This document shows, piece by piece, positions 54,358 through 62,217 of a stretch of 64,000 nt of DNA (the stretch's first letter is position 1; the number at the start of each line of letters is the position of its first letter). The notes under the pieces are model-generated. The model did no database searches. It was not told the DNA's origin and was given only the letters and a program-made list of their open reading frames with translations. Made by a program: the position numbers and the translations under genes. The stretch lies in contig NC_018081.1 of the NCBI RefSeq assembly GCF_000271405.2, positions 1,588,252-1,652,251 on the forward strand. The letters are read 5' to 3'. This stretch comes from Enterococcus hirae ATCC 9790 (GTDB taxonomy: Bacteria; Bacillota; Bacilli; Lactobacillales; Enterococcaceae).

Positions 54358-54363
54358 TATAAT
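54358..54363 (+). promoter_or_regulatory. Consensus -10 box, probable ntpJ promoter
   Basis: TATAAT at 54358-54363, with T-rich sequence at the -35 position (54335-54340, poor match) and TG four bases upstream. It would give ntpJ its own transcript of about 195 bases leader containing the repeat. The ATG proposed for ntpH overlaps this box. Confidence 0.55.
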
Positions 54364-54547
54364 GGAAAGAGGTCGTGAAAGAAGCGGTCAGCTCCGAGCG
54401 AATAAGAGAGGATTTTTTAAAATAGCTTCTCCTATTTTAGAAAATCATCGCTTATTGCCGAGTAGTTGCTTCACGCCAATGATTCATTTTGTACCTATTT
54501 ATGATTGCAGAACAAAATGTCGTTCTGAGATCTTAGATAAAAATTAA
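54362..54547 (+). CDS. ntpH: ntpH reading frame, probably not a protein gene
   Basis: 61-codon frame at the place where ntpH is annotated in E. hirae. It has no ribosome site, its ATG overlaps a TATAAT box, and bases 54367-54478 are an inverted copy of the dispersed hairpin repeat. The peptide segment FFKIASPIL thus has a counterpart FFKIASHIL in the antisense of the unrelated copy at 60231. No role in the ATPase is known for it. I list it because of its published name; the repeat explanation is more likely. Confidence 0.3.
   Translation: MERGRERSGQLRANKRGFFKIASPILENHRLLPSSCFTPMIHFVPIYDCRTKCRSEILDKN
54367..54478 (-). repeat. Dispersed hairpin repeat, copy E (inverted)
   Basis: The reverse complement reads GGCGTGAAGCA, AATAAGCG, AGGAGAAGCTATTTTAAAAAAT, CTTATT, CGGAGCTGACCG, TTTCACGACCTCT, in the same order as copies C and D. 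The arms AATAAG and CTTATT are kept. It occupies most of the ntpH frame. Confidence 0.85.
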
Positions 54548-54565
54548 GCATAAGGAATGACTATC

Positions 54566-55912
54566 ATGAAAAAAAGAGTAAGAAAACGATTATCACCTGT
54601 CCAGCTAATTGCTGCTGGTTTTTTTATCTTGATCCTGTTTGGAGGTAGCTTACTGACGTTACCATTTTTTAGCCGCAGCGGAGAAAGCACCCATTTTATT
54701 GATGCCTTATTCACTGCAACCTCAGCTGTTTGTGTGACTGGTTTGACGACACTGAATACTGCGGAGCATTGGAATAGTGCAGGACAGTTTTTGATCATGA
54801 CCTTGATTGAAATCGGTGGGTTAGGCTTTATGATGATCCCGATCCTCTTTTTTGCTATTGCGAAGAAAAAAATCAGTTTTAGTATGCGGATTGTGCTAAA
54901 GGAAGCCTTAAACCTTGAAGAGATGTCGGGTGTAATTAAGTTAATGATCTATATCTTAAAATTTGCGGTGGTGATCCAAGTAATCGGGGCGGTTGCTTTG
55001 AGTGTAGTTTTTATTCCTGAATTTGGTTGGGCTAAAGGAATCTGGTTTAGTATCTTTCATGCCGTTTCTAGTTTTTGTAATGCAGGATTTGATTTATTAG
55101 GAGACAGTTTACTCGCGGATCAAACAAATGTTTACCTGATCATGGTCGTTTCAGCGTTGATCATTGCAGGTGGATTAGGTTTTATTGTCTGGCGTGATAT
55201 TCTAAGTTATCATCGCGTCAAAAAAATCACACTACATTCAAAAGTCGCCTTATCTGTAACTGCACTCTTATTAATTGGTGGATTTATTTTATTTCTCATC
55301 ACTGAAAGAAATGGACTGACTTTAGTTAAAGGTACGTTTACAGAAAGATTAGCGAATACATTTTTTATGAGTGTGACACCAAGAACAGCAGGCTATTACT
55401 CTATTGATTATTTACAGATGAGTCATGCAGGATTGATTTTAACGATGTTTTTGATGTACATCGGAGGAACTTCTGGTTCGACAGCTGGAGGACTGAAAAC
55501 TACGACATTAGGAATTTTATTGATCCAAATGCATGCCATGTTTAAAGGAAAGACACGAGCAGAAGCCTTCGGTCGAACCATTCGCCAAGCAGCCGTGCTA
55601 CGTGCATTGACTCTTTTCTTTGTAACTCTCTCTTTATGTGTTGTTGCGATCATGGTCCTATCTGTGACGGAGACGATTCCTAAAACGTCAGGAATCGAAT
55701 ATATTGCGTTTGAAGTCTTTTCCGCTTTTGGGACAGTTGGATTGACGATGGGGTTGACCCCGGATTTGACATTGATCGGAAAACTAGTCATTATTTCTTT
55801 GATGTATATCGGTCGAGTAGGAATCATGACAGTCGTTTTTTCACTACTAGTAAAAGCGAACAGGGCAGAAGCCAATTACAAATACCCAGAAGAAAGCATT
55901 ATGCTTGGGTAG
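54566..55912 (+). CDS. ntpJ: K+ uptake protein NtpJ (KtrB/TrkH family, KtrII)
   Basis: 448-aa membrane protein with four K+-channel-like repeats; filter motifs TSAVCVTGL near residue 55, SSFCNAGFDLLG near 175, TPRTAGYYSIDYL near 275, and SAFGTVGLTMGL near 395 are visible. In E. hirae NtpJ is the KtrII K+ transporter, independent of the ATPase itself, and helps exchange K+ for Na+. ATG 54566 is 9 bases from AAGGA; the ATG at 54557 directly abuts that site. Confidence 0.95.
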   Translation: MKKRVRKRLSPVQLIAAGFFILILFGGSLLTLPFFSRSGESTHFIDALFTATSAVCVTGLTTLNTAEHWNSAGQFLIMTLIEIGGLGFMMIPILFFAIAKKKISFSMRIVLKEALNLEEMSGVIKLMIYILKFAVVIQVIGAVALSVVFIPEFGWAKGIWFSIFHAVSSFCNAGFDLLGDSLLADQTNVYLIMVVSALIIAGGLGFIVWRDILSYHRVKKITLHSKVALSVTALLLIGGFILFLITERNGLTLVKGTFTERLANTFFMSVTPRTAGYYSIDYLQMSHAGLILTMFLMYIGGTSGSTAGGLKTTTLGILLIQMHAMFKGKTRAEAFGRTIRQAAVLRALTLFFVTLSLCVVAIMVLSVTETIPKTSGIEYIAFEVFSAFGTVGLTMGLTPDLTLIGKLVIISLMYIGRVGIMTVVFSLLVKANRAEANYKYPEESIMLG

Positions 55913-55951
55913 TTGTGAAGGTATCGGGGAGTTTCGATGATAATAAAAAAG

Positions 55952-55992
55952 AAACGCTCAAAACAAGAGAAGCTGTTTTGAGCGTTTTTTTC
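55952..55992. terminator. Bidirectional terminator after ntpJ
   Basis: AAACGCTCAAAACA pairs perfectly with TGTTTTGAGCGTTT around AGAGAAGC; T run on the plus side, A-rich 5' side for the convergent gloA gene. Confidence 0.94.
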
Positions 55993-55998
55993 ACAACC

Positions 55999-56370
55999 TT
56001 ATCCCCGAATAACTTCGATTTTATATCCGTCAGGGTCAACAACGAAATAATAAGAAGGAGCTGTTCCTGGAAGTCCTTTTAGGTCTGTCACATTGAATCC
56101 TTCTGCTTGGTGTTTTTCGTGAAGTGCTTCTAAATCATCCGCAGCAATAGCAATGTGTCCATAGCCATTCCCTAGATCATAGCCTTCATGATCATAGTTA
56201 TAAGTTAATTCTAATTCGTAGTCATCTCCTGGTAAAGTTAAATAAACAAGGGTGAATTTGTTTTCTGGAAAATCACGGCGACGACTTTCTTCAAAGCCAA
56301 ACGCTTTTTGGTAAAATTCTAATGAAGCGTCAAGATCTTTCACTCGAACGCAAGTATGAGCCATTTTCAT
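55999..56370 (-). CDS. gloA: Lactoylglutathione lyase (glyoxalase I)
   Basis: 123-aa enzyme of the VOC fold removing methylglyoxal. Metal ligands fit: His at MAHTCVRVKDLDASLEFY, Glu in YELELTYN near residue 55, His in NGYGHIAIAADD near 73, and Glu in DPDGYKIEVI near 119. ATG 56370 follows GGAAG. It is convergent with ntpJ and shares its terminator. Confidence 0.93.
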   Translation of the reverse strand: MKMAHTCVRVKDLDASLEFYQKAFGFEESRRRDFPENKFTLVYLTLPGDDYELELTYNYDHEGYDLGNGYGHIAIAADDLEALHEKHQAEGFNVTDLKGLPGTAPSYYFVVDPDGYKIEVIRG

Positions 56371-56494
56371 AAATAACTACTTCCTTTCCTTTTTTTCATC
56401 ATAACAAAAAAAGAAAGAGCAATAGAAGATTTGCGCTTGTTTATGAGAAAACTCTCATGTAAAATAAAAAGTAAATAAGCTTAAGGTGGACAAA

Positions 56495-56938
56495 ATGATG
56501 GATAAACCAGTATTTGGTGAAAAAGAAGCAGGGGTCCAGTATTCCCCCCGATATGCTGCCTATATCATCGTGGAAGAAAAGAACAAACTAGCTTTGATTG
56601 AAGCTCCAAATGGTGCTTATTTTTTACCTGGTGGAGAGATTGAAGCGATGGAAACAAAAGAAGCAGCTCTTAAGAGAGAACTCCTTGAGGAAATGGGGAT
56701 CGTCGCAGAAATTGCGACTTATCTAGGGGAAGCGGATGAGTATTTTTATTCCAATTACCGTCAGACCTATTACTATAACCCAGGCTACTTTTACGTGGCA
56801 AACGGCTGGCAACAAATGGCAGAACCAACTGAAAAGACGAATACCATTTGGTGGGTCACGCCACAAGAAGCCATTGAAGAATTAAAACGAGGTAGCCACA
56901 AGTGGGCGGTTGAAAAATGGTTATTATTGAACAATTAA
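56495..56938 (+). CDS. Nudix hydrolase
   Basis: 147-aa protein with a complete Nudix box, GGEIEAMETKEAALKRELLEEMGI, near residue 47. Close to the MutT/YjhB-like group; the substrate nucleotide is not assignable. ATG 56495 is 7 bases after AAGGTGG; the frame opens three codons earlier. A terminator shared with the convergent phosphatase gene follows. Confidence 0.9.
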   Translation: MMDKPVFGEKEAGVQYSPRYAAYIIVEEKNKLALIEAPNGAYFLPGGEIEAMETKEAALKRELLEEMGIVAEIATYLGEADEYFYSNYRQTYYYNPGYFYVANGWQQMAEPTEKTNTIWWVTPQEAIEELKRGSHKWAVEKWLLLNN

Positions 56939-56954
56939 AACAATTAAATCAAGA

Positions 56955-57005
56955 AAAAATCCAAAACCAGCGTACAGTCAGTGACGAACTGGTTTTGGAT
57001 TTTTA
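56955..57005. terminator. Bidirectional terminator
   Basis: AAAATCCAAAACCAG pairs with CTGGTTTTGGATTTT across an 18-base loop; A-rich and T-rich flanks serve both strands. Confidence 0.92.
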
Positions 57006-57028
57006 TTTAGTAGCAAATGTTATTTTTA

Positions 57029-57841
57029 TTATGATAAAACATACGTTTTGATTGCTTCTGCCACACCATGTTCTTCATTTGTTTTAGTGACCACGTTGGC
57101 AGCTTCTTTAACTAGCGGAACAGCATTACCCATCGCAACGCCTAAGCCAGCATATTCAATCATCGATAAGTCATTTTCGTTGTCACCAATCGCCATGATC
57201 TCATCCTGATCGATTCCAAGATGTTGCGCTAAGTTCGCAACGGCTGCGCCTTTACTTGCTTCTTTGTTTAATACTTCAAAGTAATAAGGCGCACTTTTCA
57301 CTGTCGTGTATTTTTCACGGAATGTTTGGGGCAAACGAGCAATCGCAGCATCTAAGATATCAGGTTCGTCGATCATCATCATTTTAACCAAATTGATATC
57401 TGGTGTCATTTCTTCAGGTGTGCGATATTTCAACGGCATATGAACTAAGCTGGCTTCATGGATCGTATACGCACTGATATCACGATTAGAGGTGTAAATC
57501 GTCTGATCATCAATGGAGTGTAGATGACTGCCAACTCGACGAGCCATCACTTCGATTTCTAAATAATCTTCGTGTGTCAAACCATGACGTGCGATGATTT
57601 TTCCTGATTTTGTTTGTTGGACAAGTGCGCCATTGTAGGTGATCACGTAGTCATTTTCTTGGAATAAATCGAGTTCATTCAACTGTTCCTGGACACCAGG
57701 CAACGGTCTGCCGGTACACAAGACGATAGCTACTCCTTTAGCGACAGCCTGAGCAATCGCTTCTTTGACGTCTGCTGTAATTTCTCTTTTCTCATTTAAT
57801 AAGGTTCCATCGATGTCGATGGCGACTAACTTGATAGACAT
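57029..57841 (-). CDS. Cof-type HAD phosphatase (YidA-like)
   Basis: 270-aa HAD hydrolase with motif I DIDGTLLNE near residue 8, motif II CTGRP near 43, and motifs III/IV EASKGAAVANLAQHLGI and AIGDNENDLSMIEYAGLGVAMGNA near 215. A Cof-type C2 cap is inserted in the middle. Likely a sugar-phosphate or flavin-precursor phosphatase. SD TGGAGGAAA precedes ATG 57841. Probably co-transcribed with the HD and lipL genes upstream. Confidence 0.92.
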   Translation of the reverse strand: MSIKLVAIDIDGTLLNEKREITADVKEAIAQAVAKGVAIVLCTGRPLPGVQEQLNELDLFQENDYVITYNGALVQQTKSGKIIARHGLTHEDYLEIEVMARRVGSHLHSIDDQTIYTSNRDISAYTIHEASLVHMPLKYRTPEEMTPDINLVKMMMIDEPDILDAAIARLPQTFREKYTTVKSAPYYFEVLNKEASKGAAVANLAQHLGIDQDEIMAIGDNENDLSMIEYAGLGVAMGNAVPLVKEAANVVTKTNEEHGVAEAIKTYVLS

Positions 57842-57865
57842 AATTTCCTCCAGTGATCGTGTGTT

Positions 57866-59236
57866 TTAGTTTGTTTGGGTAATCAGTGAACCATTGCGGA
57901 TATGGCTTGCAAATTCTTGATAGGTTTCGTCAAATAGATCGTAGTGATTTCTTAAAGACGGATCAACCATTTCTTTTGGAAAGAAAAATCGTTCATCTCC
58001 TTGTTCTTGTCCAGCAAGAGCAGCCACAAGTTGGCTCACCTCTGATAATTCTACCAAAGTTCCATCATTTCGCAAGATTTCGATTTGTGTTCGATGGCGT
58101 CCTTCTTCGGGGCGATAAAAATCATAAGGCAAATCATAACTGGAATTGATGGCAGTATAGTAGACAGGATTGTAGCCAACTTTTTCCACAAGAGCAGTCA
58201 TTTCCTTGATCAAGGAAGAAGAGCGATCCCCAGAAAAAGTTGCCGATTTTAACGGTTTACGGTATAAGAAACGTTTAGCTAAATCACTTAAGATTGGATC
58301 AGAAAATTCCGTCCATTGGGTAAAATAAGTTCCTAAAACGCCATCGTCTAATTTTAAATACTCTTCCAGTGTAAAGTTTTCGTCAAGAAACGGTAAGAGT
58401 AGTTGAGAATGGGATTCAAACACATTGGGATCTTCTCGATACAACTCATGCGCCCGATGTAACAAGTGTTCTAAAATTACTTCCATGCCACGAGACACAG
58501 GGTGGAAATAAACTTGAACGTACATTTGATAGCGACTCACAATATAATCTTCGACTGCGTGCATCCCATTCATCGAAAAGGCGATCCCGCCTTTATAGGG
58601 ACGAATGACACGTAAAATTCGTGTTAAATCAAACGTACCGTATTCTGTCCCAGTGTAATAGGCATCTCGCAACAAGTAATCCATTCGATCAGCATCGATC
58701 TGACTCGAAATCATTTGGACGACTTGGGGATTAGGATACGTTTTTTGGATCACACTGGCAACTTTTTCTGGAAATCCTTCTTCCACACGATTCAAAATTT
58801 GATAAACTTCCGTTTCAGGAGAAGTAATGATTTCTACAGTGATCGCTTCATGATTCGTATGGAAAATATGTTCAAATGTATGAGAATAAGGACCGTGACC
58901 AACATCGTGAAGCAATGCTGCGCACAACGTAACCAAACGTTCTCGATCATCCCAGCCGTCAGCGCCAATTTTTTCTTGAGGGAAATTGCGGGAAAAGATA
59001 TCACAGATCCGTCTTGAAATTTCATAGACCCCTAATGAATGAGTGAACCGACTATGTTCAGCGCCGTGAAAAGTAAAGGAAGAAGTGCCTAACTGTTTGA
59101 TACGGCGCAATCGTTGGACTTCTTTTGAATTGATCAAGTCTAAAATGACTTGGTGTTGGACATGGATATAGTTATGGACCGGGTCACGAAAGACCTTTTC
59201 GATCGGTAATAATTGATATTTATAAGGAATAGTCAT
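57866..59236 (-). CDS. HD-domain phosphohydrolase, dNTPase-like (YwfO/EF1143 family)
   Basis: 456-aa protein. HD motifs: HGAEHSRFTHSLGVYE near residue 58, LLHDVGHGPYSHTFEHIF near 110, and a later Asp in SSQIDADRMDYLLRDAYYTG near 183. The E. faecalis relative EF1143 is a dGTP-stimulated dNTP triphosphohydrolase. ATG 59236 follows AAAGGAG by 7 bases; it overlaps the end of lipL by 17 bases. Confidence 0.9.
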   Translation of the reverse strand: MTIPYKYQLLPIEKVFRDPVHNYIHVQHQVILDLINSKEVQRLRRIKQLGTSSFTFHGAEHSRFTHSLGVYEISRRICDIFSRNFPQEKIGADGWDDRERLVTLCAALLHDVGHGPYSHTFEHIFHTNHEAITVEIITSPETEVYQILNRVEEGFPEKVASVIQKTYPNPQVVQMISSQIDADRMDYLLRDAYYTGTEYGTFDLTRILRVIRPYKGGIAFSMNGMHAVEDYIVSRYQMYVQVYFHPVSRGMEVILEHLLHRAHELYREDPNVFESHSQLLLPFLDENFTLEEYLKLDDGVLGTYFTQWTEFSDPILSDLAKRFLYRKPLKSATFSGDRSSSLIKEMTALVEKVGYNPVYYTAINSSYDLPYDFYRPEEGRHRTQIEILRNDGTLVELSEVSQLVAALAGQEQGDERFFFPKEMVDPSLRNHYDLFDETYQEFASHIRNGSLITQTN

Positions 59237-60049
59237 CAGCAAGCTCCTTTAATTTATTTCGTTCTTCCATTCGATTGATTTGATCCGTCCACTGTTCAGA
59301 AGTGACATGTGCCTCTTTCCAACATAGCGCATCAACTGAACGACTCTCTCCATAGAGTTGTGTGAGTGCCAATTGGAATTGTTGTTTTACATCCTCAATG
59401 GTTAAAGGCGTTTCAAGTAAATCAGCTAAGGTTGCCATACTTTCAGGAACGACCGCCGGGTAACCATTCGTGCCGAAATCCTCTTTCAGCGCTTCTTGAT
59501 AGAATCGTTTCATCGCTTGACCTCTGGTTTGTTGTGCGCCATTGACACTAACATACATCATCACAGAAATCCCGTTTTTTATGCGACGTTGGGCGATCCC
59601 CGCAAACTTTTTACCGTTGATACTCAGGTCATACGTACCAGGACAATAAGAATGAGTCACTTCAAAAGCTTCGATTGATACGGTTGGAAAAGCCAGACGA
59701 GTCAATGTGAGCATTTTTTCATAGGCAGCATCAATCGATATCTTCTCCTGTTCGTTTTGAGGGAAAATCAATGAGATATTTAAAACCCCTTGATCAGAAA
59801 TGATCCCTAATCCACCAGCGTTACGAACGATTGGCTGATAGCCTGCTTTTCTTAGCTCCTGAATGCCTTCATGGAAGTAGGGCGTTCGAGTATCTTTCAT
59901 TCCTAAGATCACCGTTTGTTCATATTGCCAAAAATGGAGAAAGTTTTGGTTGTTTTTTTTGAATACTCGGTTAAGATATCCGTCAGAGCAAAAGGGGTAA
60001 AATCATTTTTTTGATAAATTTTTTGATCCAAAATAATTGTTGGATTCAT
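59220..60049 (-). pseudogene. lipL: Octanoyl/lipoyl transferase (LipL family), frameshifted
   Basis: Read from ATG 60049 (SD AAAGGAG) the frame begins MNPTIILDQKIYQKNDFTPFAL but ends early; adding one base to the eight-T run at 59954-59961 (A run in the gene) joins it to HFWQYEQTVILGMKDTR and to the stop at 59220, giving 276 aa. That matches LipL of B. subtilis in length. Motifs: RNAGGLGIISDQGVLNISL near residue 80, and YDLSINGKKFAGIAQRR near 150 with the lysine, and SYCPGTYDL with the cysteine expected for LipL. It transfers octanoyl or lipoyl groups to E2 subunits. Confidence 0.83.
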
Positions 60050-60176
60050 TACATTCGCTCCTTTATATAATTAATCATCGATTGACATTCCAATGATTCA
60101 CGTTTGTCATCGTTTCATGGGAGTTTCTCTCATTATTATACTATACTCTAATATACTCTAAAAAAAGAATTTATTG

Positions 60177-60223
60177 AGTCTGGGACAAAACTTGGCTCAG
60201 TCTCTTCTGGTAGCTCTAAAAAC
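60177..60223 (-). repeat. Hairpin module shared with 25064 and 63465 (inverted)
   Basis: The reverse complement begins GTTTTTAGAGCTACCAGAAG and continues AGACTGAGCCAAGTTTTGTCCC, matching the modules at 25064 and 63465. The two arms GAGTCTGGGACAA and TTGGCTCAGTCTC pair with a few mismatches. Confidence 0.7.
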
Positions 60224-60230
60224 GAATAAA

Positions 60231-60346
60231 CGGTGTTCAAGCATCAGCTCCTTGAAATAAGCCTGAATTTTTCAAAATATGAGAAGCTATTTTAAAAAAT
60301 TCTTTCTTATTGTCATCGGAGCTCCCCGATGCTTTCACAACCTCTT
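60231..60346 (+). repeat. Dispersed hairpin repeat, copy D
   Basis: Nearly the same as copy C (about 8 differences in 116 bases). It has arms AGCTCC/GGAGCT, AATAAG/CTTATT, GAATTTTT/AAAAAATTC, and ends CTTTCACAACCTCTT. It follows the short module directly, as a composite. Confidence 0.88.
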
Positions 60347-60419
60347 CGATGACGAGTTGTTTGACAAATAGACGAAAACTAGGAACAATGTACCTATATG
60401 AAGTAAAGGAGAAGGTAAA

Positions 60420-60857
60420 ATGGCACAATCGCAAGGAACACCCATTTCAATCAAATTACGGACGAAAGTCATGCAAAATGGGGAACATCAAGACTTTTTC
60501 TTTGATCTGAAAGGTCAAATGGTCAAAATTGGGGATACGTTATACATACGATACCAGGAAATTCAGGAAAATACAGCAGAAGAAATCCCTGTAACGATCA
60601 AATTGATGCCCGATGGACAGGTTCAATTGATTCGTGCGGGAGAAACACGGATGCGACTAAAATTCGGGTATCGTGAACGTTTGGAAACAACGTATCGGAC
60701 ACCTTATGGCATGCTTCAAATTGAAACGTATACCAAAGAATTACATGTTAGTTTGAAAGACCGACCAACCGCTGGGAAAGTAATGATTGAATACGACTTG
60801 CTAATGGGACCAGAAAAATTAGGGGAATATTATTTAACTTTAGATTTTACTGCTTAA
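60420..60857 (+). CDS. DUF1934 protein (YwiB-like)
   Basis: 145-aa calycin-like beta-barrel protein of unknown function. Typical features are the ISIKLRTKVMQNGEHQDF opening, DTLYIRYQE, and RMRLKFGYRERLETTY-PYG near residue 80. It usually lies next to rpoE in Firmicutes, as here (75 bases gap). SD AAGGAGAAGG. Confidence 0.9.
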   Translation: MAQSQGTPISIKLRTKVMQNGEHQDFFFDLKGQMVKIGDTLYIRYQEIQENTAEEIPVTIKLMPDGQVQLIRAGETRMRLKFGYRERLETTYRTPYGMLQIETYTKELHVSLKDRPTAGKVMIEYDLLMGPEKLGEYYLTLDFTA

Positions 60858-60932
60858 ATCGCAAAGAAACGTTTGATTTTTTACGTATGATTTTGTATGA
60901 TAAGGAGTAGACTGTGAAAGGACGTGTCCTGA

Positions 60933-61544
60933 TTGGAAATTAGTGTATTTGAAGGTGCAAACAAAAACGAATTATCAATGATTGAAGTAGCACATGCGAT
61001 CTTAGAACAACGTGGCGATGTGATGGATTTTTCTGATTTAGCCAACCAAATCCAAACCTATCTTGGAAAATCAGACAGTGAGATTCGTGATTCACTGGCA
61101 CAATTTTATACTGACTTAAATATTGATGGTAGCTTTATTTCATTAGGTGACAATCGTTGGGGCTTGCGTTCATGGTATGCGATCGATTCGATCGATGAAG
61201 AAGTAAACCATGGAATTGACGAAGAAGATGAAGATACACCTCGTCGACGCAAACGTAAAAAAGTCAATGCCTTTATCAACGATGATGAAGATGCGATCGA
61301 TTATAATGATGATGACCCAGAAGATACTGACTTGTCTGACGAAGATGACGATGATCTTTTTGAAGATGATGATGACGATGATGAAGAAATCGCTGCTTAT
61401 AACTCTGACTTGCAAGAAATCGGTGCAGACGACACAAGTGACGATGAAGAAGAATTACCAGGCAACATCGAAGAAGATCTAAGCATCATTGAAGATGACG
61501 ATGAAGACGAAGACTACGAGGACGAAGAGTTCACCGAAGAATAG
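60933..61544 (+). CDS. rpoE: DNA-directed RNA polymerase delta subunit
   Basis: 203-aa delta factor. The N-terminal HARE domain (residues 1-85) contains [20 protein letters not shown] and NRWGLRSWY; the C-terminal 110 residues are an almost purely acidic, disordered tail, as in B. subtilis. It speeds up promoter complex recycling and sensitivity to initiating NTP. The start is TTG 60933; AAAGGA lies upstream with somewhat long spacing. A strong terminator follows. Confidence 0.95.
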   Translation: MEISVFEGANKNELSMIEVAHAILEQRGDVMDFSDLANQIQTYLGKSDSEIRDSLAQFYTDLNIDGSFISLGDNRWGLRSWYAIDSIDEEVNHGIDEEDEDTPRRRKRKKVNAFINDDEDAIDYNDDDPEDTDLSDEDDDDLFEDDDDDDEEIAAYNSDLQEIGADDTSDDEEELPGNIEEDLSIIEDDDEDEDYEDEEFTEE

Positions 61545-61560
61545 ACTTTCGGCTTCATAG

Positions 61561-61597
61561 CTGCAGATCCCCCAATAAGGGATCTGCAGTTTTTTTG
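61561..61597 (+). terminator. Intrinsic terminator of rpoE
   Basis: CTGCAGATCCC pairs with GGGATCTGCAG around CCAATAA; seven T follow. Confidence 0.95.
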
Positions 61598-61627
61598 TAT
61601 TGATTTTTTACATAAATAAAAAATAAT

Positions 61628-61654
61628 TGAAACTTTTTGGTTTGTTTGATCGTC
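61628..61654 (+). promoter_or_regulatory. ECF-type promoter upstream of sigV
   Basis: TGAAAC (61628-61633) and CGTC (61651-61654) with a 17-base spacer. This is the pattern used by SigV and related ECF factors, so the sigma factor probably activates its own operon. Confidence 0.72.
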
Positions 61655-61677
61655 ATAGTAAGTGAGAGGGAAAGGAG

Positions 61678-62190
61678 ATGGGTCCGATTTTTAATCGTTA
61701 CAAGAAAAAGAAGCAAATCGAAAAATCAAAGAATTTATTAAGTGAATTGATCCAAGAGGAATATGAGAAAATGTTTCGGATCACAATGAATTATGTTCAT
61801 AACAAAGAAGAAGCATTGGACGTAATGCAAGACAGTTTTCATAAAGCGTTAGCTGCTATTGAACAAGGGAAAGAGATTGAACGATTTTCAGCTTGGTTTT
61901 ATCGTATTTTGATACGAACAGCGATCGATGCTTGGCGTAAGCAAAAACGAAATCAATCGGAAACATTGGAAGAAGAAACGATTCAACTCGCTCACACAAC
62001 GGACGATTCATTGACTGATTTACATGGAATCATTGAAGGAATTGATAGCCCCGAAAAGGAAATTTTGATTTTACATTTTTTTGAAGGCTTTCGTTTAAAA
62101 GAAATTGCAGAGATTCTTGATTTGAATGAAAACACCGTCAAAACCAAAATGTATCGTACGTTAAATCAGCTAAGAAAAATCTTACAGTAA
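61678..62190 (+). CDS. sigV: ECF sigma factor, SigV-like
   Basis: 170-aa ECF sigma factor. Region 2: YEKMFRITMNYVHNKEEALDVMQDSFHKAL with FSAWFYRILIRTAIDAWRKQKRN; region 4: SPEKEILILHFFEGFRLKEIAEILDLNENTVKTKMYRTLNQLRK. The identity as SigV rests on the partner gene, which is RsiV-like, and on the promoter. In E. faecalis SigV is induced by lysozyme. The SD is unusual: AAAGGAG touches the ATG, with GAGAGGG further upstream. Confidence 0.85.
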   Translation: MGPIFNRYKKKKQIEKSKNLLSELIQEEYEKMFRITMNYVHNKEEALDVMQDSFHKALAAIEQGKEIERFSAWFYRILIRTAIDAWRKQKRNQSETLEEETIQLAHTTDDSLTDLHGIIEGIDSPEKEILILHFFEGFRLKEIAEILDLNENTVKTKMYRTLNQLRKILQ

Positions 62191-62217
62191 AAATCACAAT
62201 AAAGGAGAGAAAGACGG

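Larger units (their letters stand above)
60050..60419. other. Intergenic region with repeat elements
   Basis: Divergent space between lipL and the DUF1934 gene. It contains the short hairpin module (60177-60223) and repeat copy D (60231-60346). The remainder is A/T-rich and should hold the two promoters. Near the DUF1934 gene the sequence AGGAGAAGG gives its SD. Confidence 0.65.

Noticed and set aside
60237..60434. Minus-strand frame of 65 codons resembling NtpH
   Set aside because: It lies across repeat copy D and has no ribosome site; the similarity comes from the shared repeat.
61210..61482. Frames in the acidic tail region of rpoE
   Set aside because: Low-complexity GAT/GAA repeats give open frames in other phases; the delta subunit explains them.
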